DNA of 64,000 bases from Bradyrhizobium diazoefficiens. Lineage in GTDB: Bacteria; Pseudomonadota; Alphaproteobacteria; Rhizobiales; Xanthobacteraceae. Of this stretch, positions 25,766 to 33,906 are shown one piece after another. Within the stretch, counting starts at the first letter, position 1. Each line of letters starts with the position of its first letter. The position numbers and the translations under genes were made by a program. The notes below the pieces were generated by a model. The model was not told the origin of the DNA. It worked only from the letters and a program-made list of their open reading frames with translations, and searched no databases. Location: assembly GCF_018131185.1 (NCBI RefSeq), contig NZ_JAFCJE010000008.1, forward strand, positions 124,001 through 188,000, written 5' to 3'.

Positions 25766-27073
25766 ATGCGCAACGTGCTCCGCAACCGTCGAGGCTCGGT
25801 CGCCTTCGCGACAGTGGTTGCCCTCGTGCCGCTAATTGGAGTTGTTGCGCTTGGGGCTGAGGCGGGCTCTTGGTACGTTACTAAGCGACATGCGCAGAAT
25901 GCGGCTGATGGTGCGGCCTATTCCGGCGGTTTGACGCTGGCGTGCACTCTCGCGAGCGGGACAGTCTCTTGCAGCGATACCAACGTGGATTATCGCGGCA
26001 AGCAAGTCGCAGCTCAGAACGCGTTCTGCAACCAGGGCGACACCGGCTATCCCGGCTCCATCTGCTCGACCCTTCCGGCAAACACCGTGCGGACGGTTCA
26101 GATCGCGACGTTAGGTTCGTGGAACGGTGTCGCCGGAAACTTTGTTCAGGCGACTGTTGCCCAACAACAGCCCGCATACCTAGCTGCGGTGCTTGGTTTG
26201 TCGACGGTAAACATCGGCGCCACTGCTGTTGCGCAAGTCGATGCGTTGGCGAAGCCTCCCTGTGTCCTAGCTTTGAAGGATTCCGTCACGTTCCAGGGAA
26301 GCCCGACTGTATCGTCGTCGAGTTGCGGTATTTCGTCGAACAGTGCTGAGGCGGATGCAATTGGTTTCAAGGGTAACAATGGCATCAATCTGAATGCACC
26401 AAGTTACACCGTCGGTGGTTGTTCGCAGACTGGAGGAAGTCAGTGCGACAAGGTGCAGACTTACTCGAAGTTCATTCCGGACCCCCTGAGTTCTGTGAAT
26501 GCGGCGATCTCAGCACTGAAAACGTCCGACTTCCCGGGCGGTCCGTGCGGCGGGACACTGAAGTCGTATGAGGTGGGCGCTTGTTACAATAACGGCACTC
26601 AGACTCTAAGCGGGACCTTGGCCGGAACGTACTACTTCAATGGCAACGTCAAAATCCAGAGCAGCAGCACGACGGTCATCGGAACGGCCACTTTGATATT
26701 TTTCGGGAGCGGGACGCTTTCTATCAATGGTGGTCCGACCATCCAGTTAACGGCAATGAAGAATCCCGCGGTGCCGCCGAAACTAGCTCCTGTGGCAAGT
26801 TTGATGACCGATCTCCTCATCTACGACGGGGAGGTCACGAGCGGCGGCGTCAAAGTCACTGGTAGTTCGACCAGCTATTTCAACGGTATCGTCTATGTGC
26901 CCAACTCTCCTGTTACGTATTCAGGCAATACTGCTGGAGTTGCGCCTACTTCCGGCTGCTATCAAGTTATCGCCTATGGCGTGACTTTCGCGGGCAATAC
27001 GAGGCTGGATAACTCAGGATGCAGCAACAGCGCGACCAAACCCAACGTCCAGACTGTGCGCCTGGTGCAGTGA
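25766..27073 (+). CDS. TadG-like pilus assembly protein
   Basis: The protein is 435 residues from ATG 25766. The N terminus RGSVAFATVVALVPLIGVVALGAEAGSWYVTKRHAQNAADGAAYSGG is the TadE/TadG-like (Flp pilus-assembly) membrane segment. The rest is a Ser/Thr/Gly-rich predicted beta-strand domain with several Cys. It is anchored in the inner membrane and exposed to the periplasm or pilus. GC content is low for the window (33 of 60 at 26281-26340). Its stop overlaps the next gene. Confidence 0.78.
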   Translation: MRNVLRNRRGSVAFATVVALVPLIGVVALGAEAGSWYVTKRHAQNAADGAAYSGGLTLACTLASGTVSCSDTNVDYRGKQVAAQNAFCNQGDTGYPGSICSTLPANTVRTVQIATLGSWNGVAGNFVQATVAQQQPAYLAAVLGLSTVNIGATAVAQVDALAKPPCVLALKDSVTFQGSPTVSSSSCGISSNSAEADAIGFKGNNGINLNAPSYTVGGCSQTGGSQCDKVQTYSKFIPDPLSSVNAAISALKTSDFPGGPCGGTLKSYEVGACYNNGTQTLSGTLAGTYYFNGNVKIQSSSTTVIGTATLIFFGSGTLSINGGPTIQLTAMKNPAVPPKLAPVASLMTDLLIYDGEVTSGGVKVTGSSTSYFNGIVYVPNSPVTYSGNTAGVAPTSGCYQVIAYGVTFAGNTRLDNSGCSNSATKPNVQTVRLVQ

Positions 27074-27480
27074 TGAGGCAGCTTGATCAGCGTGGGGTTG
27101 CTGCCTTTGAATTCTGCCTCGTCGCCCTGGCGTTCTTCACGTTGATATTCGCCATATTCGATCTTGGACGATACGTCATCACGATGCAATCGCTCAGAAA
27201 TCTTGCAGGTGCAGGGGCGCGGGCAAACATGATTACCTGCTACACGCCGGCTGTCATCGGCAAAACGTCGCCCTCCGGCTGCACTGGCGATTACTTATCT
27301 CCCGCGCAGAAGCAAGATGCTGCCCCGTTCCTGTTCGTTGGGGGCGTCTCACCGACGTTGGCAACGACAGCAGGAGCAAATGCACTGACTGTGACGGCGT
27401 CTATAGGATTTACCCCGTTGATGCCGATTTGGGGCTCGGCCCTCGACGCGCCAAGCGCCTCAACAAATATCCCGTTCTAG
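27073..27480 (+). CDS. Second TadE-like pilus assembly protein
   Basis: The protein is 135 residues from ATG 27073, overlapping the TadG-like stop. QRGVAAFEFCLVALAFFTLIFAIFDLGRYVI is the prepilin-like helix with Gly and Glu at the usual spacing. The remainder is a small Ser/Gly-rich domain. It is probably a minor pseudopilin and is the last gene of the GC-poor block. Confidence 0.78.
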   Translation: MRQLDQRGVAAFEFCLVALAFFTLIFAIFDLGRYVITMQSLRNLAGAGARANMITCYTPAVIGKTSPSGCTGDYLSPAQKQDAAPFLFVGGVSPTLATTAGANALTVTASIGFTPLMPIWGSALDAPSASTNIPF

Positions 27481-27511
27481 CGCACGGTTGTATTGCCGAG
27501 GGGCGTTCAGC

Positions 27512-27525
27512 GGTGCAATTGCACC
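27512..27525. promoter_or_regulatory. Perfect 14-bp palindrome in the gap before cpaC
   Basis: GGTGCAATTGCACC reads the same on both strands and lies 32 nt after the TadE-like stop. The 27481-27873 gap otherwise has a TTGACA hexamer at 27598 without a convincing -10, and an AAGGGG ribosome site before cpaC. A dimeric regulator site is possible; no protein is assigned. Confidence 0.35.
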
Positions 27526-27873
27526 TGCCGATTGCGGGTATTGCTCCTGCGAGGCCGCGTCGGCTCGGCAACGAGAAGTGGTGCCGGGGGGCAACATTTG
27601 ACAGTTTTCTGTGGCGTTACCGCACTGCAAGAGACGTCTCGCCTTGCCATTTCATCCCGGGATTGATGATGATCCTCTGGCCGGTGCATTGCGCGGCCGG
27701 CGCTTCGGCCGGACGGGGTGACGTCGGAAGCCTCCGCCGACCGGGAAATACTGGTAACGGTTTGTAGTGGAACGAATTGTAAGCTCTGTGGCGTTGCGTG
27801 CGAAGGAGAGTAGCTAAGGCGCCCGGGAATATAGTGTTGGGGACAGCCGCAGAAAGCGGCAAGGGGTTTTGAA

Positions 27874-29466
27874 ATGGGTGGCGGTCGCGTTTTCATGGGG
27901 GCCGGAGCTGGGCGTTTCGCCTGGGGCGTTTTGGCTCTGGGCGCCGGACTTGCTTTGGTCGGTTCTGTGGACCGCGCCGGCGCGGCCGATCGGCGGGTTT
28001 CCCCCGGCGGCGTCTTCGTCAGCGAGATGAACGACGTCCAGCGCGTCAAGGTCATCGTCAACAAGTCCAGGACTTTCCGGGTCGACCAGGCCTTCGCCAC
28101 CATCGTGGCGGGCTCGTCCGACATTGCCGACGTCAAGTCGCTGAGCGATCACCTGATCTACATCCAAGGCAAGCAGACCGGCACCACCAACGTCATCCTG
28201 CTCGACTCATCGATGAAGCAGATCGGCATCCTCGATGTCGAGGTCGCCATCGATACCAACAGCCTGCAGCAGAACATCCGCGCCAGCACGGGCTCGCAGG
28301 GCATCCGCGTGTCCTCGTCTGAGGGGCAGGTGGTGCTGAGCGGGATGGTCGCCGATGCCGTCGCCGCCGAGCGGGCCATGGCGATTGCCACGGGCACGGT
28401 TGCCAAGGGTGGCACAGTCGTCAACGCGATGAGCGTCGCGGCGCCGCAGCAGGTGATGCTCGAGGTGCGTTTTCTCGAGGTCAACAGGACTGCCGGCCGC
28501 GACCTGGGCATGAATCTGTACGCAGCAAATGCGAACGGCACGAACGTGGGCCAAACCGGATTGGGAGACGTTGTTGCCGCTGGACGTACCCCCATCGGCA
28601 ATGGCAATCCTCCCAGCACACTTCCCCTGCTCAGCACGGCCGGCACACTGGCGAGCGGAGCGGTGCCGTTCGGAAATTTGCTGACGAGCATTGTGCGGAC
28701 CAGCAGCGGTGGTTCGGTCGATCTCCTCGTTACGGCCCTTGAGAAAAAGGGCTTATTGCGTCGATTGGCGGAGCCGAATCTGATGGCGTTGTCCGGCGAC
28801 GCTGCGCGTTTTCTTGCCGGCGGTGAATTTCCGGTTCCTGTCGCGTCCACGGCTGGTACCGCCGGCCTTGTCCCCACAGTGACGATCGAGTTCAAGAAGT
28901 TCGGTGTCGAGCTGGCCTTCGTTCCCACCGTTCTCTCGCGCGGCGCGATCAATCTGCGCGTCGAGCCCTCCGTCAGTGAGCTCGATTTCCAGAACGCGGT
29001 CACCATTGCAGGTACGACCATCCCGGCACTGTCGCGCCGCGACGCGCGCACGACCGTCGAACTGCGCGACGGCCAGAGCTTTGCCATCGCCGGCCTGCTC
29101 CAGACACGAAACCGCGAGGACGTCTCTCAATTGCCCTGGATCGGCTCGGTGCCGGTGCTCGGTACGCTGTTCCGCAGCTCGTCCTACCAGCAGCAGGAAA
29201 CCGATCTCGTCATCATCGTCACGCCGCGGCTTGTTGCGCCGGCCGCGCCGGGCCAGCAACTGGCCTCGCCGCTGGATTCGCGGCTGCCGCCCAACGACGT
29301 CGATTTCTTCCTCAACGGCCAGATGGAAGTCCGCAAGCGCTACAACGATTACGTCAATTCCGGCGGCGAGGTGAAGGGGCCCTATGGCCACATCATCGCG
29401 CCTGAGCTCAGGGCGCCGCCTCCGCCGCCTCCCGCCGACCAGACCGTCGTGAAAACCCTCAACTGA
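27874..29466 (+). CDS. cpaC: Tad secretin CpaC/RcpA
   Basis: This 530-residue outer-membrane secretin has a signal peptide to about residue 35, then the pilus N-terminal domain (VNKSRTFRVDQAFATIVAGSSDIADV). A BON-like domain (about 125-180) and the secretin C domain follow, with VPVLGTLFRSSSYQQQETDLVIIVTPRLV. It forms the outer-membrane pore for the Flp pilus. The segment coding about residues 205-300 is visibly less GC-rich than its flanks, as if recombined. It is separated from the first tad block by 393 nt. Confidence 0.92.
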   Translation: MGGGRVFMGAGAGRFAWGVLALGAGLALVGSVDRAGAADRRVSPGGVFVSEMNDVQRVKVIVNKSRTFRVDQAFATIVAGSSDIADVKSLSDHLIYIQGKQTGTTNVILLDSSMKQIGILDVEVAIDTNSLQQNIRASTGSQGIRVSSSEGQVVLSGMVADAVAAERAMAIATGTVAKGGTVVNAMSVAAPQQVMLEVRFLEVNRTAGRDLGMNLYAANANGTNVGQTGLGDVVAAGRTPIGNGNPPSTLPLLSTAGTLASGAVPFGNLLTSIVRTSSGGSVDLLVTALEKKGLLRRLAEPNLMALSGDAARFLAGGEFPVPVASTAGTAGLVPTVTIEFKKFGVELAFVPTVLSRGAINLRVEPSVSELDFQNAVTIAGTTIPALSRRDARTTVELRDGQSFAIAGLLQTRNREDVSQLPWIGSVPVLGTLFRSSSYQQQETDLVIIVTPRLVAPAAPGQQLASPLDSRLPPNDVDFFLNGQMEVRKRYNDYVNSGGEVKGPYGHIIAPELRAPPPPPPADQTVVKTLN

Positions 29467-29478
29467 AGGACGCGAGAG

Positions 29479-29877
29479 ATGACCATCAGGTATCTGGCTC
29501 TGTGCGCGCCCTTCCTGCTCGGGGGGTGTTACGGCCTCGCCGGGCACGACGAGATGGACCGCTATTTCCAGCGCTCCGACACCATCACCATGAGCGCCGG
29601 CGACGCCAAGCAGGTCAACGCCGCCACCCACACCATCACGCCCTGGCCGCGCTATGTCGGCGACACCCGGATCGCCACCGACGCGCGCCGCGCCGGCGCC
29701 GCCGTCACGCGCTATGGCAACAGCAAGCAGCCGACAGATCAGCTTCCGGATATCGGCGATTCGACGAAGCAGATGGGAGTACGGCCCACACCGACCCAGA
29801 GCATCGACGTGCAAGGTTTGGGAGCTGGCGCGTCGGCCGGTGTCTCGGTACCGGTGGGCGGCGTGGGAGCAAAATAA
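29479..29877 (+). CDS. Putative lipoprotein in the tad locus
   Basis: This 132-residue protein has an N-terminal lipobox-like LGGC (Cys17), followed by HDEMDRYFQRSDTITMSAGDAKQVNAATHTITPWP. The C terminus is Gly/Val-rich. It occupies the position of cpaD after cpaC in other loci but is shorter and only weakly like CpaD; it may fulfil that outer-membrane role. It starts 12 nt after cpaC, so it is probably co-transcribed. Confidence 0.7.
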   Translation: MTIRYLALCAPFLLGGCYGLAGHDEMDRYFQRSDTITMSAGDAKQVNAATHTITPWPRYVGDTRIATDARRAGAAVTRYGNSKQPTDQLPDIGDSTKQMGVRPTPTQSIDVQGLGAGASAGVSVPVGGVGAK

Positions 29878-29983
29878 AAAGCAAAGTGATTTCAATTATA
29901 TAGCTACTGTGCATGGGGTTGTTTTGCAGAATTTTGTTGGGGGCTGGCTAAGGCGAGGCGAAGCTGGCGGGGGACAAGGACCG

Positions 29984-30520
29984 ATGCGGCGTCTGATCCT
30001 GATGCTGACCTGTTGCTGGCTCGCGACTGGCCTCGCCGCGTGCGACTACACGGTGCGGCAGGCCGCGATCGTCGCGCCTGTCGACGCCGGCGGCCCGGAT
30101 CCGGTGCAGGAGCCGACCGACGTCAAATATTATCCGTCGGACGAGCCGGTGCGGCTGGGGCTGGAGCACTTCAATCGCGGCAATTACGGCATCGCCAATC
30201 GCTATTTTCGTGATGGCGTCGAGAAGTCGCCGAAGGATCTGACCGCCTGGATGGGTCTTGCGGCGAGCTACGACCGCCTGCGCCGCTTCGATCTCGCCGA
30301 CCAGGCCTACGCGCAGGCAGTCCGCCTCGGCGGCGAGACCGTCCAGCTCCTGAACGATCAGGGCTACTCCTACATGCTGCGCGGCAATTTGTCGGCGGCG
30401 CGCCGCAAGTTCGAGAAGGCCTATGCGCTCGACCCCGGCAATCCCGTCATCGCCAACAATCTCGAGCTGCTCAACGGCAGCCGGCGCTTCATCGAGCGGC
30501 CGCCGAACAACCAGCCCTGA
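29984..30520 (+). CDS. tadD: TPR lipoprotein TadD
   Basis: The protein is 178 residues from ATG 29984. The signal LATGLAAC gives a lipidated Cys20. About two to three tetratricopeptide repeats cover residues 60-160 (LGLEHFNRGNYGIANRYFRDGVEKSPKD..., YDRLRRFDLADQAYAQAVRLGG..., GYSYMLRGNLSAARRKFEKAYALDP). TadD-type proteins are outer-membrane pilotins for the Tad secretin. The frame is open upstream, but the lipobox fixes the start. Confidence 0.85.
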   Translation: MRRLILMLTCCWLATGLAACDYTVRQAAIVAPVDAGGPDPVQEPTDVKYYPSDEPVRLGLEHFNRGNYGIANRYFRDGVEKSPKDLTAWMGLAASYDRLRRFDLADQAYAQAVRLGGETVQLLNDQGYSYMLRGNLSAARRKFEKAYALDPGNPVIANNLELLNGSRRFIERPPNNQP

Positions 30521-30617
30521 AGGGGGCTTAACCGGCGATTGACGGCGTTCGGCTTTCCGGCCGGGGGCGTGGGAACTCTTAAGACAGGATCAACGTTTGC
30601 AACGTTAGTCTTGTCCC

Positions 30618-31097
30618 ATGAGTCGGCTATTCAAACTCCAGTTTCTCGGACCCCTGGCCCTGTTCGTGGCGACGCTGTCGGCCGAGCTGGCCGCCCTCGC
30701 GCTCGAGCGCACCCCGTCCTCCGCGACGCTCTGGTACCTGAACCTCAGGGTGTTCGGGCTGTTTCAGCGCAGCCACGAGGCGCTGGCCGAATACACCGAC
30801 CTCGCAGGCGTCCAGCTGTTTGGCATTGCGCTGCCGATCTTCGCGCTGGCGTGTCTCGGCCTGATGATGCGCTCCAAGCTGCCGCTCGCCGTTTCGACGC
30901 AGTTCGCCGCCGGATATGCCGGCTTCCTGCTGATGTCGTGGCAAAGCCCTGCACAGGCGGCCCGGCAGGCATCATTGGGCTGGATCGCGGTGCCGTCGGG
31001 GGAAGGATTCTACCTGCTGGCAGGGATCCTGGGCGCTACCCTGACGTCGTGCCTCATCTCCCATTTCCTCTACCTGCGCGCGCCCCGCACGGCCTGA
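30618..31097 (+). CDS. Hypothetical four-helix membrane protein
   Basis: This 159-residue protein has hydrophobic segments near residues 8-30, 68-88, 92-112 and 128-150. I recognise no domain. It follows tadD by 97 nt on the same strand and may be the last gene of the pilus locus. It is convergent with the next gene. Confidence 0.6.
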   Translation: MSRLFKLQFLGPLALFVATLSAELAALALERTPSSATLWYLNLRVFGLFQRSHEALAEYTDLAGVQLFGIALPIFALACLGLMMRSKLPLAVSTQFAAGYAGFLLMSWQSPAQAARQASLGWIAVPSGEGFYLLAGILGATLTSCLISHFLYLRAPRTA

Positions 31098-31140
31098 AAC
31101 CGATTGCGTCGTGATCGTCGGCGCACTCGCGAGATTCAAA

Positions 31141-32334
31141 TCAATTCGGACCCAGCACAGCGTCGACCTGGCGACTGTCGCGCCGCACGACGAGGATGGC
31201 GCCGTTGCGAATCGTGAACCGCGCCCCAAGCAATTTGGGCACCTTCTCCGTCACGGGCGAAGGAAACGGAATCGTCGGCCATGCGACGGCATCTCCTACG
31301 TTTGCCAATGCCGTGGAAGGGCCGCTGGCAGGCGCCGGCTTGATGTATTCGCGAATGAGTTGAATCTCCTCGCGGGACAGGCTGAGAGCCGCCTGCTGGG
31401 GAACAGCTGCCGGCCGTCGGTCGGCTTCCTCTCGCGCCTTTGCATCCTTGGCCTCTCTGGCCTTCTCTGCCAGATCCATGCGAGCGAGCCGCTCCTTCAG
31501 AGGTGACAGCTCGCGCTGCAGCGAGGAAATTTCCGTCTTCAACGATCTGATCTGCGCCAGCGCGATGACCGCTCCGGCGCAGATGATGAGGGCCAGCAAG
31601 CTGACCAGCGCAACGAGTCCGCCGTTGAGCCCCGTGCTCCGGCTCGTCGGTCGTTCTTTCGGCAGATCCGGCTCCAAGTGCTTACGCCACATGAGGCCCA
31701 GGCGACTAAGCATGCCGCCCATGGTCTTGCCGACAGGCACTCGCGATGCGGGGGCTCGCGGGGCTGTGTGGCCGGTGTCGTTGGAAAACGCGCGCCGAGC
31801 GCTCGGTCGGGGATCAGGTCTGACTGAGGGCGAATGCTCGATGGGCTCGGGAATGGGGGAATTCGCTGGGTCTTGTGAACCTAGAGCTGCGATGGGCAAG
31901 GACTGTTGCGCTGCGGTGAGCGGCTCTATGGGAGGCGGCGGCTGCTGGTCTTTGCCTTCTTCGCCGGCTCGTTCGGCTGAATCTGTGTCTGCACCTCGGA
32001 ATTCAAGGTCGAAAATCCGCGATCTCACGTCCGAGCCGATAAGCCGGTCGATCAGCCCTAAAGCCTCGGCGCCCGGCGTAAAGGGGAGTTGATCGCGATA
32101 GTGCCTAATTACATTTGCGACCTCACGGCCGGCGTCGGTGATCTGTAGCTCTTTGCCGTCGGATATGACGAGGCCCGTTTCGATCATATCGATGTCGTCA
32201 AGCAGCTTGTCTACGACTTCTGGCACTTGAGTATCGGCATTGTCCCGGAGGTGCTGCTCGAGCTCTGCGACGGTTGCTCGCCCATCGGGCCTGATGGCAA
32301 GCAACGTAAGGACGCGCGATTTGCAAAATTGCAT
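31141..32334 (-). CDS. Unrecognised winged-helix / transmembrane / coiled-coil protein
   Basis: This protein has 397 residues. The first 85 look like a winged helix (SRVLTLLAIRPDGRATVAELEQHL, then a wing and helix ending in AGREVANVIRHYRD). Residues about 110-235 are Pro/Ser-rich linker. A single transmembrane helix lies near 238-262, followed by a coiled coil (LKTEISSLQRELSPLKERLARMDLAEKAREAKDAKAREEADRR, about 263-310) and a small C-terminal domain. The layout suggests a membrane-anchored regulator with an extracytoplasmic sensor (CadC-like in topology, not in sequence). I do not know its function. Confidence 0.6.
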   Translation of the reverse strand: MQFCKSRVLTLLAIRPDGRATVAELEQHLRDNADTQVPEVVDKLLDDIDMIETGLVISDGKELQITDAGREVANVIRHYRDQLPFTPGAEALGLIDRLIGSDVRSRIFDLEFRGADTDSAERAGEEGKDQQPPPPIEPLTAAQQSLPIAALGSQDPANSPIPEPIEHSPSVRPDPRPSARRAFSNDTGHTAPRAPASRVPVGKTMGGMLSRLGLMWRKHLEPDLPKERPTSRSTGLNGGLVALVSLLALIICAGAVIALAQIRSLKTEISSLQRELSPLKERLARMDLAEKAREAKDAKAREEADRRPAAVPQQAALSLSREEIQLIREYIKPAPASGPSTALANVGDAVAWPTIPFPSPVTEKVPKLLGARFTIRNGAILVVRRDSRQVDAVLGPN

Positions 32335-32636
32335 ATTGTGTCAGCCGGATGAAATTCACCCAACAGGGTGCCGTCGGCAACCGATTCCGGCGGAATATAA
32401 CAGGCATCCTCGATATCCGCTGCAGACAAGCTCTTCGAGAGAGCCTGCCATGACGACGCGGCAGAGATCGGGAGCAGGGGGACACCCCGGCCCTGTCGTG
32501 GTCGCCAATATGGTCGGAATTACCTCGGGCACAACGAGCCGAAGCACGTCCCGCGCTCTGCGCCGACAGGTCCGGTCAGGGGCAGGCCGGCCGGTGATAA
32601 CTCCAGCAACCGAACTTGAAGCTGCGCCGAAGGCCG

Positions 32637-32733
32637 ATCAGACCGAGATCGCCTTGGCCGATCCGACCTTGTCGCGCAGAACGAACTTCTGGATCAGGAG
32701 TGTCGCAACAACAATTACCGGGACCGCGCAGCA
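32637..32733 (-). pseudogene. Possible tail of a sugar-type ABC permease (decayed remnant)
   Basis: On the minus strand this stretch reads AVPVIVVATLLIQKFVLRDK followed by a short tail and a stop. It resembles the last transmembrane helix and QRYFVRG-type end of carbohydrate ABC permeases. A stop immediately upstream in frame removes the rest. The remainder of 32335-32840 shows no intact gene. This is pattern recognition only. Confidence 0.3.
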
Positions 32734-32840
32734 ATTGAACCATTAAGAACTATGCTGCATCGCATCACGGAAAGGGCCTCGCCCTTCCCCCAATTTGAGT
32801 GCATTCTATATTGGAACGCGCGTTCAATGAGGTTTGCGGA

Positions 32841-33710
32841 ATGGGAACCGTCGGTCAGAACTACGTTCGGTTGGTTGGCGGCGATCTCGTGTCATCCGTG
32901 ATCACCGATACCCCGAGTATGCGGATCGAAATTCTTCGCAGGGAGACGATCGGGCGCATGCACTGGCATTTTCGTCAGCCCGAGCTGTCGTTGTTCTGGT
33001 TCGGAAAGGGGGCCGAACGTCTAAGAGCGACGATTGACGGACGTCCGGTTGAGCGGCGATTTTCCGGGAAGTCCAAGCTCGCCATCTTTCCCGCCGCAAT
33101 CGAGATCGAAGGTGAGTGGAACGTCGGACCGACCCTCGATTACACCGTGGTATTCTTAAACCCATCTTTTGTGGGCGAGCGCCTGCAGCACGCGATCACG
33201 AACTGCACGATCGCTTTTGAGCACGATGGACTGACGCGTGGCCTCGCCGAACTTTGCCGCGAAGCGACCTCGCCGGACAATGTTTTCAGCCTCATGGCGG
33301 AGGGGTGGTCGATCCAGGCGCTGGCTCATATTTCTCGCATCAGCGATCGAAGCCAGCAGCCGTCCAACAAACTGCGCGGCGGCTTATCGGGCCGAAGCCT
33401 ACGGAGTGTTGAGGAGTATGTGCGTGAGAACCTCCCTCAGCCCATATCTCTTGCGGAACTCTCCGAAATCGCCGGGCTGAGCAAGCGGCACTTCCTGCGC
33501 GCATTTCAGGAAAGCGTCGGCGTGACGCCGTACAACTACGTGCTCTCGCTTCGGATCGAGGAGGCGAAGCGACGGCTCTCGGCAACGGAAGACAGCATTG
33601 TCGATGTAGCCCTTGCGACCGGTTTCAACGACGCCCAGCATTTCTCGACGAGTTTCAAGAAGGCGACCGGCATCACTCCCTCGGGGTTCCGTCAGCGTTG
33701 CCTGTCATAG
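32841..33710 (+). CDS. AraC family transcriptional regulator
   Basis: The protein is 289 residues from ATG 32841, seven bases after GAGGT at 32829-32833; an earlier in-frame GTG at 32799 is possible. The C-terminal 100 residues carry the double helix-turn-helix: EYVRENLPQPISLAELSEIAGLSKRHFLRAFQESVG and the second one ending GFNDAQHFSTSFKKATGITPSGFR. The N-terminal domain is a divergent ligand-sensing region. It lies upstream of the liv-type operon on the same strand and is its most likely regulator. Confidence 0.88.
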   Translation: MGTVGQNYVRLVGGDLVSSVITDTPSMRIEILRRETIGRMHWHFRQPELSLFWFGKGAERLRATIDGRPVERRFSGKSKLAIFPAAIEIEGEWNVGPTLDYTVVFLNPSFVGERLQHAITNCTIAFEHDGLTRGLAELCREATSPDNVFSLMAEGWSIQALAHISRISDRSQQPSNKLRGGLSGRSLRSVEEYVRENLPQPISLAELSEIAGLSKRHFLRAFQESVGVTPYNYVLSLRIEEAKRRLSATEDSIVDVALATGFNDAQHFSTSFKKATGITPSGFRQRCLS

Positions 33711-33727
33711 GCAACGCCAGCTTGAGC

Positions 33728-33776
33728 GCGCCACGGCCTTCGGGACAAGATGGCGCTTTGACGAAAGCCGTGGCGC
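33728..33776 (+). terminator. Long hairpin after the AraC gene
   Basis: GCGCCACGGCCTTCG (33728-33742) and CGAAAGCCGTGGCGC (33762-33776) pair over 15 bases with one G-U or mismatch position and a 19-nt loop, starting 17 nt after the araC-type stop. There is no clear T tract. It likely separates the regulator transcript from the transport operon. Confidence 0.5.
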
Positions 33777-33906
33777 TATTCTGCAAGTCAGGATCAGCCT
33801 CGCGATCTAACACTCTCCCATAAAAATCGACGCAGACCGCGACCGCCGTGCCGCGACTCCTCAAGCGGGAGTTCCGGGCGGACGGGCCGGCACGAGGGAG
33901 AGCGAA

